A stretch of 15,134 nt of DNA from positions 6,582 through 21,715 of the forward strand of contig DJIF01000029.1 of assembly GCA_002433485.1 (NCBI GenBank), in the 5' to 3' direction. The DNA comes from Deltaproteobacteria bacterium UBA6601. Lineage in GTDB: Bacteria; Myxococcota_A; UBA796; UBA9615. Below, piece by piece: positions 8,092-14,704 of the stretch (position 1 is the first letter of the stretch; the number at the start of each line of letters is the position of its first letter). A program made the translations under genes and the position numbers. The notes below the pieces were generated by a model that saw only the letters and a list, made by a program, of their open reading frames with translations, searched no databases and was not told the DNA's origin.

Positions 8092-8163
8092 GCCTCGATC
8101 CTAGCAGTGAGCGGCCAGAGTGGCGTAGCCTGTTGCCGAGCCCAGCCCCTTTGGCTCGCTATG

Positions 8164-8170
8164 AGGAGGT
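8164..8170 (+). promoter_or_regulatory. Strong ribosome-binding site deciding the GumN-like start
   Basis: AGGAGGT sits six bases (from AGGAGG) before GTG 8176 and three bases after an in-frame ATG at 8161. Its position favours the GTG as the real start. Confidence 0.65.
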
Positions 8171-8175
8171 TTGTT

Positions 8176-9513
8176 GTGTCCCCAACTCGCTACGCAGCCG
8201 TGTGCAGGTTGCTGTTGTTGTTCCTGTTGCTGTGCGGCTCTGCGCTGCTGCTGTCCTGCGCTGCCCGCTCGGCGGGAGGCTCAGCTTCTTCGGCCCAGGT
8301 CGACTCCATGGAGCCTGCGCCTGCCGCAGAGGCCAGCGCAAGTGGTGCCGAGTCCACTGCTGCGCGCCCGCTGACGCTGTTTCGGGTCAGCCGCGAAGGT
8401 CTGGCCGACTCCTACCTGTTTGGCACCTGCCACGCCGGGGTCAGCGTTGAGGAGGCCCTCCCTGCCGAGGCTGGCGCACTGCTGACCGGTGCGAGCAATT
8501 TTGTGATGGAGGTCGATCCCGCGACCATGGACCCGGCCATGATTCAGAGTCGCTTGATGCTCGCCGATGGGCAAAGGCTCAGCAAGCTGATGCCGGAAGG
8601 GGCCTGGCCTGCCCTGGTGGAACGCTTCGAGTTAGGAGAGGCTGCCCAGGCCTTTGACGCGATGCATCCCTTCGCCCTGCTTGGCTTTCTGACCACCAAC
8701 CTGGCCAACCAGCTGGCCGGGCGCGGCAATGCGGTGCCCATGGACTTCACCCTCGGCGAGATGGCGGCCGGCGCCGGGGTCACCATGGGCTACCTGGAGA
8801 CCGTTGCAGAGCAGCTCGATGTGTTCCTGGGCATGTCCATGGAGACTCTCATTGATGAGCTCGCAGCACTGGGCGATGACCAGTCTTATGCTGCCATGAA
8901 GGCGGATCTGGAGGCCGCCCTGGAGCTGTGCCGTAGCGGCGATGAGAGCGGCCTGGCTGCGGTCTGGGCCAAGCAGGAGAACCCGGACTGGGAGCGCCGC
9001 TTACTGGACGAGCGCAATCAGCGCTGGATGCCCAAGCTGGAGGTCTTCTTCGCGCAGGGCTCAAGCTTTGTGGCGGTGGGCGCGGCGCATCTGTTTGGCG
9101 ACAGTGGTCTGCCTACCTTGTTGCAGGCGCAGGGTTATCAGGTTGAGCGTCTCAGCGGAGTGACCAGTCCGCCCTCTGCGCCGGTGGAGGCGCCACAAGG
9201 GGACGGCATGACCATCCCGCTGAGCTTCCTGGTTGATCAGGTTGAGGCGCAGGCCTCTGCCACCCTATGTGGACCCCAGATGGTGCCGGTGCAGTGCCAT
9301 GGGGTCACTCCAGAGAAGTGTCGCGGCGACCTGCGTGAGGCGGTGTTGCTGTGCGCCGAGGAGAAGGGCATTCCCGCTCAGCTGAGCGCCGACGTGCTGA
9401 TGGACTCGGTGGGTCAGCTTGGTCCCTGCGTGGTGCCTCGTTTCATGGACCTGCTGCCCGCAGAGCAGGAGCCGCAGACTGCCGCCTGTAAAGCAGCCTA
9501 CGAGGACCGCTAG
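8176..9513 (+). CDS. TraB/GumN-family lipoprotein with Cys-rich C-terminal extension
   Basis: A 445-residue protein of the TraB/PrgY/GumN family. It has a Leu-rich signal sequence ending in LLLSC (Cys28, probable lipidation site), then an Ala/Ser-rich linker to about residue 65. The family core holds YLFGTCHAG, FVMEVDP and the closing VAVGAAHLFGDSGLPTLL motif; these Glu/His residues are thought to bind metal in this group, whose members include putative peptidases. After the core, residues about 335-445 form an extension with six cysteines (365, 374, 382, 393, 418, 438) that I do not recognise. The start is set at GTG 8176 because a perfect AGGAGG lies at 8164-8169, six bases upstream; an in-frame ATG at 8161 has no good site and would contain this Shine-Dalgarno sequence. 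Confidence 0.85.
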   Translation: MSPTRYAAVCRLLLLFLLLCGSALLLSCAARSAGGSASSAQVDSMEPAPAAEASASGAESTAARPLTLFRVSREGLADSYLFGTCHAGVSVEEALPAEAGALLTGASNFVMEVDPATMDPAMIQSRLMLADGQRLSKLMPEGAWPALVERFELGEAAQAFDAMHPFALLGFLTTNLANQLAGRGNAVPMDFTLGEMAAGAGVTMGYLETVAEQLDVFLGMSMETLIDELAALGDDQSYAAMKADLEAALELCRSGDESGLAAVWAKQENPDWERRLLDERNQRWMPKLEVFFAQGSSFVAVGAAHLFGDSGLPTLLQAQGYQVERLSGVTSPPSAPVEAPQGDGMTIPLSFLVDQVEAQASATLCGPQMVPVQCHGVTPEKCRGDLREAVLLCAEEKGIPAQLSADVLMDSVGQLGPCVVPRFMDLLPAEQEPQTAACKAAYEDR

Positions 9514-9566
9514 AGGCGTGTTCCGATCAGCTGCAGCGCAAGCTTCGGTGTGGATTAATGCAGGAC

Positions 9567-9614
9567 CGCCCCGCTCCCGCGCAGCCCAGTAGGGCAACGC
9601 GGGAAGACGGGGCG
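9567..9614. terminator. Long convergent hairpin between the GumN-like and carbonic anhydrase genes
   Basis: Three nested paired blocks form one long hairpin: CGCCCCG (9567-9573) with CGGGGCG (9608-9614), CCCGCG (9576-9581) with CGCGGG (9598-9603), and GCCC (9584-9587) with GGGC (9592-9595) around the loop AGTA. That is 17 base pairs with small internal loops. It lies between two convergent stop codons and could stop transcription from both sides, although neither side has a strong T-run. Confidence 0.6.
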
Positions 9615-9635
9615 ATGATGGTTACGACCGGTGGC

Positions 9636-10232
9636 TTAGAGCCAGTGAACCTCGCCGGTCTCCAGGCTGTAATAGGCAGGGGCCACGCGCATGCCAGCGT
9701 CGGCCAGGCCAGCCAGTACGGGCTGGGAGTTGGCGATGCCGTCGGCCACGTATTGAGCGTTGGCGCGGATGCTTGCGTCGACCACGTTGTCGGCGCCCTT
9801 CTGCACCGCCGGGCGGATGGCGTCGATAAGGGAGTCGACGTGGCAGTTGGTCGCTGGGCCCTGGACATCTACGTTGTCCACCGCCGCGGTGACTGCCCCA
9901 CAGCTCTGGTGGCCCATGACTACGACCAGGTTCACACCAAGGTGCAGTCCGGCGTACTCAATGCTGCCGAGAATGGCGTCATCGATGATGTTACCGGCTA
10001 CTCGGATCACGAACAGGTCGCCGAGGCCTTCGTCAAAGACCAGCTCGGGGGCGACTCGGCTGTCGGCGCAGGCCAGAACCGTCACGAAAGGACGCTGGCC
10101 TCCCACCAGCTCGGCTCGGCGCGCGGCGTTGCTCCTGGGGTACTCAGATGAATTACTGGATGCGCGCAGGTTACCTGCCTTGAGCCGATCGAGGGCATCC
10201 TGGTGGCTTAGATTCTCGGGTCGTGCGGACAT
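9636..10232 (-). CDS. Beta-class carbonic anhydrase
   Basis: A 198-residue beta-carbonic anhydrase that interconverts CO2 and bicarbonate in the cytoplasm. The zinc site is complete: Cys55 and the Asp57-Arg59 dyad in CADSR, and His108 and Cys111 in GHQSCGAV. The IRVAGN block (76-81) and IEYAGLHLGV (91-100) are further family marks. Length is normal for the class. The ATG has AAGGAG five bases upstream. It follows the SulP transporter gene by 38 bp on the same strand, and SulP transporters are repeatedly found linked or fused to carbonic anhydrases, so this pair probably supplies or removes bicarbonate. A strong hairpin follows its stop codon. Confidence 0.95.
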   Translation of the reverse strand: MSARPENLSHQDALDRLKAGNLRASSNSSEYPRSNAARRAELVGGQRPFVTVLACADSRVAPELVFDEGLGDLFVIRVAGNIIDDAILGSIEYAGLHLGVNLVVVMGHQSCGAVTAAVDNVDVQGPATNCHVDSLIDAIRPAVQKGADNVVDASIRANAQYVADGIANSQPVLAGLADAGMRVAPAYYSLETGEVHWL

Positions 10233-10270
10233 GATTACTCCTTTTGGCTAGCTGCGTTGAGGGGTGCTTG

Positions 10271-11635
10271 TCAGGTCTCGTTGAGGAACTCTGGTTCGGT
10301 GTCGAGGGCCTCTGGACGGGCCTTTCGGACAATGTAGAAGAGCACGGTAAAGCCGATCACCGCGGCGTTGAGGTTCCAGACCACGGTGATGATGGTGGTG
10401 CCAGCGATGAAGAACATCTCCAGCTGGGAGATCTTGGGGGCGCTCGGGCGCGCTTTGAGCTCGCGGAACCACAAGGTCAGCGGGCCCCAGTCCATGACAT
10501 CGTAGCCGACCTTGATCAGCAGTCCGGCAAACACCGCTTTGGGGATGTAGGACACCAGGTCCTGGAACATCAGCATCTCGACCAGCACAAAGACGCCAGA
10601 GAGGATTCCGGCCAGTCGCAAGGTGGCGTTCTCCTTGAGGATGAGGACTGAACGAATGGTGGCCTGGGCACCGGGGATTCCGCCGATGAAGGCCACTACA
10701 CCGTTGGCCAGACCCTGGGCGACCAGCTCTTTATCCTGGCGGGTGTTGTCCTCGTAGCCGAAGGTCTCCTTGACCTTTTTGTCGACCACCAACGAGGTCA
10801 GCAGGGTGTCCAGGTAGGCGAGCAGGGTCAGGTTAAGGGCAAAGGGTAGGGCCAGCCACAGCATGTTCATGTCAAAGCTGCCAGGGACCTGCTTGGAAGC
10901 CAGATCGGTGAGGTCCTGCAGGGACTTGATGCCGCTAAGGGTTGGGGTCTCAATCCCCAGCGCCATGCCGTGTACGGCAAACGTCATCAGAATGATGGTG
11001 ATCAGGGTGCCGGGCAGGAAGGACTTGAACTTGGGCACGGTCGCGTTGATCAGCTTGGGCAGGGCGAACAGCAGGATCAGCGTGATCAGAGCTACGCCTA
11101 CGTTAGCGGCGATGCCGCCGCTGTAGGCAGCCTTGCCGCCGGCGCCAAACAGTTTCTTGACCTCTCCCACCCAGATCAGGATGGCGATGCCGTTCATGAA
11201 GCCCGAGATCACCACTGCTGGTACCAGGGTGATGTACTTACCAAGCCGGAACACCGCCATGATGAGCAGCAGTCCGCCGGTCAGCAGCAGTACCATCGTC
11301 ATGAAGTGATCGGCGGTGTACTGGGCATCGGCCAGCTGACCGGCGAGCACCCCAGTAGCGGCGGCCCAGATGGCCATGGTGACGGTGGTCATCGGTGCGG
11401 TCGGCCCGGAACACTGGATCCGGGTACCGCCCAGTAGCGAGGTGATGGCGGCGATCACACCGGCGGACAGGATGCCGATGACGATACCGTTGTCGCGGCC
11501 CGACTGCAGACCGAATGCGGCGCCAAGGCTGATGGCGGCGAAGCTGACGGTCAGTCCAGCGAGGATATTCTGGGGGAGCTCGGCCTTGACGTTGCGGTCG
11601 TGGGGGCCGGTGGGTCTGGTGGCTTCTTCAGACAT
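10271..11635 (-). CDS. SulP/SLC26-family anion transporter lacking a STAS domain
   Basis: A 454-residue inner-membrane transporter of the SulP family, which moves sulfate, bicarbonate or other anions. The N-terminal NILAGLTVSFAAISLGAAFG segment and SGPTAPMTTVTMAI (76-89) are typical of the family, followed by about a dozen hydrophobic segments. The protein ends soon after the last membrane segment (RKARPEALDTEPEFLNET), so the roughly 100-residue cytoplasmic STAS domain usual in SulP proteins is absent, and nothing STAS-like follows before the next gene. Co-transcription with a carbonic anhydrase points to bicarbonate as the likely substrate (inference). The ATG has AGGAAGG upstream. A 225-bp leader with two hairpins precedes it. 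Confidence 0.92.
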   Translation of the reverse strand: MSEEATRPTGPHDRNVKAELPQNILAGLTVSFAAISLGAAFGLQSGRDNGIVIGILSAGVIAAITSLLGGTRIQCSGPTAPMTTVTMAIWAAATGVLAGQLADAQYTADHFMTMVLLLTGGLLLIMAVFRLGKYITLVPAVVISGFMNGIAILIWVGEVKKLFGAGGKAAYSGGIAANVGVALITLILLFALPKLINATVPKFKSFLPGTLITIILMTFAVHGMALGIETPTLSGIKSLQDLTDLASKQVPGSFDMNMLWLALPFALNLTLLAYLDTLLTSLVVDKKVKETFGYEDNTRQDKELVAQGLANGVVAFIGGIPGAQATIRSVLILKENATLRLAGILSGVFVLVEMLMFQDLVSYIPKAVFAGLLIKVGYDVMDWGPLTLWFRELKARPSAPKISQLEMFFIAGTTIITVVWNLNAAVIGFTVLFYIVRKARPEALDTEPEFLNET

Positions 11636-11690
11636 GACGCCTTCCTAGAAGATGGTTCCGTGGTTCACTCCACAGAGTCGGGGTGCAGAG

Positions 11691-11717
11691 CGCTAAGCTT
11701 GCGTTACTTGCTTAGCG
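11691..11717 (-). promoter_or_regulatory. Stem-loop in the leader of the SulP-carbonic anhydrase operon
   Basis: CGCTAAGC (11691-11698) and GCTTAGCG (11710-11717) are perfect 8-base inverted repeats around an 11-base loop, 56 bases upstream of the SulP start codon. They could be an RNA stem-loop in the leader or a dyad operator for a DNA-binding regulator; the sequence does not decide between these. Confidence 0.4.
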
Positions 11718-11730
11718 TTGGCCGCCTCAG

Positions 11731-11761
11731 AACGGCTGCAGTGCCAATGTATTGGCCCGTT
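11731..11761 (-). promoter_or_regulatory. Nested palindrome upstream of the SulP gene
   Basis: GCCAAT (11743-11748) and ATTGGC (11751-11756) are inverted around GT, flanked by AACGG (11731-11735) and CCGTT (11757-11761), which also pair. The result is an 11-bp interrupted stem with a two-base loop as written. The ATTGGC dyad looks like an operator half-site pair; the regulator is unknown. Confidence 0.35.
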
Positions 11762-11786
11762 TATTTACAAAATTTTTGATGCTGGG

Positions 11787-11800
11787 GCAATCTTGAGGCC
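11787..11800 (-). promoter_or_regulatory. Possible sigma-54-type promoter for the SulP operon
   Basis: On the minus strand the bases read GGCCTCAAGATTGC, matching the GG-N10-GC spacing and TTGC box of sigma-54 promoters. A TTGACC with no good -10 lies just upstream, so a sigma-70-type promoter cannot be excluded. The match is short and could be chance. Confidence 0.2.
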
Positions 11801-11860
11801 TCGGTTTCAGGTCAACATGTAGAGGTGATTTAAGGCGCGCATCTTTGAGATGTTCAGCTC

Positions 11861-13864
11861 TTAGTTGGTGCGCTTTTGTTGCTCGAGGACCGCCATGGCG
11901 AACTCAGCGCCAATGGGATCGGTGAGGCAGATGCTGCCCGCTGGCAGCTGCGCGGCGAACTCGGCCAGGGACGCCGCTCCCTGCCCATTGGCCTGAGCTT
12001 TGCTGATGATGCGCAAGCGTCCCTGCTGGCGGCCACCCAGGCTGCGGGCAATGCGCAGCGCGATGTGCCCCATGGTGTAGCGGGGGTTGATCTCGACGAT
12101 GGGCTTGAGCAGGTAGTTCTGTTGCTGGTCCTGGTAGACCAGGGCGTCGATTCCCGCGGGGCCACGGTGGCCGGCCTGGTACAGCTGCTGGCCGACGAAC
12201 TCGGCACAGCGCTCCAGGTGCTGAAACATGCGCCAGCCCCGCCCCGGGCCAATCACCGCCCGCTTCAGCTGAGGGTCGAGCTGGTCCAGGTGCGCGCCGA
12301 GCAGGGTGCCCTGGTACTGCCCCCTGCGATCGGTGCTGAAGCGGGTGATGCCGAGCAGGCGAGTGGCGCCATCGGCCTCCACGCTGATCTGCGCGCTCAG
12401 ATCGAGCATTCGCTTCAGCCAGGGCTCAACGATGACCTCGCCCTGTTGGCTCAGGGTCCGTTGGATCCAGGCTCGGGCGGGGTCCAGATCAGCGTCGCTC
12501 AGCACGCGGACCATGCCGCGTCCGGCCGAACCAAAGGGCGCCTTGATGACCACCTCCAGGCCGCGCTCGCGCAGCTTGGTCACTGCCAGCAGCGCGGGTT
12601 CTAGTTCAGCGCAGCTGCGGCCCAGCTGGTCGGGGCCGGCCAGCCAATCGGCAGGGTGTGAGCAGCTCCAGTGCTGGGCCAGCTCCAGGGCCCAGCTCTT
12701 GGCGAAGCAGCGAGGTGGTCCAGCCGGCCTGCTCAGTCGGGGCTGCTGCTCCAGCAGTGGCTTGAGCAACTCCTTGGAGTCCGGGCTCCAGGCCCAGGGT
12801 CGGAGGCTGCGCAGGGCTGCTGTGGGCTCGAGCTGAGCGGCGGTGACAAAGCGTGGCAGCTCAAAGCCCGCTTGTCGCAGCCCGGCAAGGAAGGCCGCCG
12901 TTGGCTTGCTGTGGACCAGCACCAGGTCATCGCGCCCGCCCAGGAACATGGGCAGGGTGTCGAGGTCGCGGGCCAGGCCCTCAAGGGCGGCTGGGAGCTG
13001 AGTAATGCGGCCTTTGGCCAGGTGGATCTCGGCGCTGGGATTGAACAGGTAGAGATCCGGGCTGCGTCCTTTGGAGTGGCTGAAGACCTCAAGGGTTTCG
13101 ATGAAGTCCTGCTGCAGTCCAGCTGCCTGGCGGGCGCTGCGGTCAAAGCCGATGCCCACCGCGCGAGCGGGGGTCAGCGGCATGCGCAGCTCGGCTGTGT
13201 AGCGCTCCCACAGGCTGCGCGTATCCAGTGGTGGTTTCAGCTCATTGAACCAGCGCACTCCCAGCTTTACATGGCCGATCTCATCGTCGTAGACCTGCTG
13301 CAGCAGGGCTGCGGTTGCCGGGTCGCCGATCTCGGTAAAGCGACGGATGTAGTGGGATGAGAAGTCCAGGTTGGCTTGTTCCAGGCACAGGCTCATGCCG
13401 GCTAGGTACTCAAGGGGCCGGTGCATCTGGGCCAGGCAGTCCCAGAAGAATCGCGACACCGGCACATCGCCCAGCACCACGCCGAATTGGTTCATGCGCT
13501 GTTGGTAGAGCCGCAGGTGCTGCTGCTCTTCGCCGATGGTGCCGGCTACTGCCGCGCGCAGGGCAGCTGGCGCCTGGGGAAAGCGCAGCAGGAAGACGGC
13601 CATCAATTCGATGGCGAGCAGCTCGTGGTTAGCGAAGTGGTGTAGCACCTGGCCGCGCCGAACTGGCTCGATGCCAGGAGCGAGGCCAGGGAACCGTTCT
13701 CGTGGGCGTTGGTCATCGAGGCCCATGCCGGCCGGGCGCGCGGGCAGCGCGGGAATGTTGAGGCTGGTTGCTGGTCGCTGGTCGCTCAGCGCCTCGGGGC
13801 TGATCAGCTTGCCGTCCATGCGGTCGGCAAACAGGACCGTCTCAGCAAGTTCTCGGATCTCCAC
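11861..13864 (-). CDS. Ferritin-like DUF455 domain fused to an ATP-grasp domain
   Basis: A 667-residue two-domain protein. Residues about 60-260 are a DUF455 ferritin-like helical bundle. It contains HHFANHELLAIELMA (75-89), EEQQHLRLYQQRM (112-124), LEQANLDF (161-168) and YDDEIGHV (192-199), giving the full dimetal ligand pattern E81, E113xxH116, E162, E195xxH198. Residues about 270-660 look like a pre-ATP-grasp segment followed by an ATP-grasp fold: VVIKAPFGSAGRGMVRV (438-454; Lys441 and Gly loop), Glu480 in VIVEPWL, Asp573, and EINPRYTMGH (591-600; Mg ligands Glu591 and Asn593). ATP-grasp enzymes join a carboxylate to an amine or thiol using ATP; the ferritin-like part suggests an oxidative or metal-dependent step. 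The substrate is unknown. The start is GTG with GGAG seven bases upstream. It follows the GreA-like gene by 66 bp. Confidence 0.85.
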   Translation of the reverse strand: MEIRELAETVLFADRMDGKLISPEALSDQRPATSLNIPALPARPAGMGLDDQRPRERFPGLAPGIEPVRRGQVLHHFANHELLAIELMAVFLLRFPQAPAALRAAVAGTIGEEQQHLRLYQQRMNQFGVVLGDVPVSRFFWDCLAQMHRPLEYLAGMSLCLEQANLDFSSHYIRRFTEIGDPATAALLQQVYDDEIGHVKLGVRWFNELKPPLDTRSLWERYTAELRMPLTPARAVGIGFDRSARQAAGLQQDFIETLEVFSHSKGRSPDLYLFNPSAEIHLAKGRITQLPAALEGLARDLDTLPMFLGGRDDLVLVHSKPTAAFLAGLRQAGFELPRFVTAAQLEPTAALRSLRPWAWSPDSKELLKPLLEQQPRLSRPAGPPRCFAKSWALELAQHWSCSHPADWLAGPDQLGRSCAELEPALLAVTKLRERGLEVVIKAPFGSAGRGMVRVLSDADLDPARAWIQRTLSQQGEVIVEPWLKRMLDLSAQISVEADGATRLLGITRFSTDRRGQYQGTLLGAHLDQLDPQLKRAVIGPGRGWRMFQHLERCAEFVGQQLYQAGHRGPAGIDALVYQDQQQNYLLKPIVEINPRYTMGHIALRIARSLGGRQQGRLRIISKAQANGQGAASLAEFAAQLPAGSICLTDPIGAEFAMAVLEQQKRTN

Positions 13865-13930
13865 GTGAGCGCTCCCGGGCGGACGATGGCGTAACCGGCC
13901 GCGCCGATCCTAGCAGTAGCCGACGCTGCC

Positions 13931-14428
13931 TCAGGCCAGCTCTATGATGCTCCAGCTGCGGCTGCGCCCGCCCGCTAGCAGCTCAACGTCTTCGTCCAGC
14001 TGCTTGCCGATGAGCGCTCGCCCCAGTGGCGAGGCCGGGGTCACCACATGGATCCTGTGCCCTTGCAGTTCCACTCGGCTGCCACCGGCCGCGGGTGCGA
14101 TGAACACAGTGCGGCCCTCGCCCTCCTCGTCTTGCAGCAACACCAGAGCGGCAAGGGCAATATCGCTGTCCTGGTCAAAGTGGCGCAGGCGCACAGCTCG
14201 CAGCATTTGCAGCGCGGCTTCTGCCTCTGCGGCCTGTCTGGCCTGGCCGCGTGCCAGGTAGCTCTCTTCGATGGCGCGGGTGTCCTTGTCGCTCTCGGGC
14301 CGTGATTCTTCGTGGGTAGCGCTGGCGGCAACATCCCGCGCGCGTCGGGCCATGCCCCCGACCTGCTGCTCCAGCTGGTCGATGAGTGCAGCGAGCAGCT
14401 GCTGCTTGTCCAGTGTTTCAAGTGCCAC
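13931..14428 (-). CDS. GreA/GreB-like transcription elongation factor family protein
   Basis: A 165-residue protein with the two-part Gre architecture. The N-terminal antiparallel coiled coil (about 5-80) has an acidic stretch HEESRPESDKDTRAIEESYL (39-58) in the position of the Gre tip that reaches into the RNA polymerase secondary channel. The C-terminal FKBP-like domain (about 86-165) carries HVVTPASPLGRALIGKQ (127-143), the best Gre signature. Canonical Gre factors stimulate cleavage of backtracked RNA. This divergent group has the DTRA-IE-SYLA motif and may act on transcription differently, so I do not assign greA or greB. The start is GTG at 14428 behind a purine-rich GAGGGGG. It diverges from tRNA-Sec and probably leads the operon with the DUF455/ATP-grasp gene. 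Confidence 0.82.
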   Translation of the reverse strand: MALETLDKQQLLAALIDQLEQQVGGMARRARDVAASATHEESRPESDKDTRAIEESYLARGQARQAAEAEAALQMLRAVRLRHFDQDSDIALAALVLLQDEEGEGRTVFIAPAAGGSRVELQGHRIHVVTPASPLGRALIGKQLDEDVELLAGGRSRSWSIIELA

Positions 14429-14479
14429 GAGATCACCCCCTCAGCTAAGGCTCCAGCCTAGCGCAGCTCACCGCCGCGG

Positions 14480-14508
14480 TTGCCGCTGACTTTGCCCCCC
14501 TCTATCCT
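14480..14508 (+). promoter_or_regulatory. Candidate sigma-70 promoter of tRNA-Sec
   Basis: TTGCCG (14480-14485) and TATCCT (14503-14508) are separated by 17 bases, the ideal spacing, each with four of six consensus matches. The expected start site would fall within a base or two of the mature 5' end of the tRNA (14516), implying little or no 5' leader. Confidence 0.4.
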
Positions 14509-14515
14509 CCTTCGC

Positions 14516-14613
14516 GGAGGCGCTTCCGTGGCTGGTGCCCGGCCCGGTCTTCAAAACCGGTGAGCGGCGGGTCCCCCGTCGTTGGTGGGTTCGATTCCCA
14601 TGCGTCTCCGCCA
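14516..14613 (+). tRNA. selC: tRNA-Sec (anticodon TCA)
   Basis: A 98-base selenocysteine tRNA, the adaptor that inserts selenocysteine at UGA codons with SelB. The acceptor stem is 8 bp (GGAGGCGC with GCGTCTCC, 14602-14609), followed by discriminator G and an encoded CCA. The T arm is 5 bp including one G-T pair, giving the 8+5 arrangement of bacterial tRNA-Sec. The D stem can form about six pairs with a small TGGT loop if one T is bulged. The anticodon arm is CCGGT-CTTCAAA-ACCGG with TCA at 14551-14553. The long variable arm (14565-14581) is a 7-bp stem with a TCC loop. No selA, selB or selD gene is in this window. It diverges from the Gre-like gene. Confidence 0.95.
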
Positions 14614-14651
14614 AAACACCGTTAACAATAAGTTTTGACAGGTGTTTTTGG
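14611..14651 (+). terminator. Inverted repeat immediately after tRNA-Sec
   Basis: AAAACACC (14613-14620) and GGTGTTTT (14641-14648) form an 8-bp stem, extendable by CC/GG across one extra T, around a 20-base loop. It starts in the CCA end of the tRNA and has a T-run in its 3' arm, so it may end tRNA transcription. The loop holds GTTAAC and a perfect TTGACA (14635-14640), which could instead be the -35 box for the next gene, though no good -10 sits at the right spacing (TTAAAT at 14661 is 20 bases away). Confidence 0.35.
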
Positions 14652-14697
14652 ATCGGCCGATTAAATTTACGTGATCTTTACGTGAGATCCGTTACGG
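14652..14697 (+). promoter_or_regulatory. Cluster of palindromes and a 9-bp direct repeat before the last gene
   Basis: Three elements crowd this gap: the perfect palindrome ATCGGCCGAT (14652-14661), two copies of TTTACGTGA (14666-14674 and 14677-14685) spaced 11 bp apart or one helical turn, and CCGTTACGG (14689-14697). Together they look like an operator region just upstream of the ATG at 14705, but no known regulator site is recognised. Confidence 0.4.
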
Positions 14698-14704
14698 TCG
14701 GTCC

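Noticed and set aside
9558..10251. Plus-strand frames opposite the carbonic anhydrase gene
   Set aside because: The minus strand holds an intact beta-carbonic anhydrase with all zinc ligands.
10233..10270. A hidden STAS domain or read-through of the SulP TGA stop as selenocysteine
   Set aside because: The 38-bp gap encodes nothing STAS-like after the TGA and contains the carbonic anhydrase ribosome-binding site.
11876..13360. Two long plus-strand frames (11876-12604 and 12671-13360) opposite the DUF455/ATP-grasp gene
   Set aside because: They mirror the minus-strand protein, whose conserved motifs run through the same region; low-complexity Ala/Gly/Gln composition is typical of antisense frames in GC-rich DNA.
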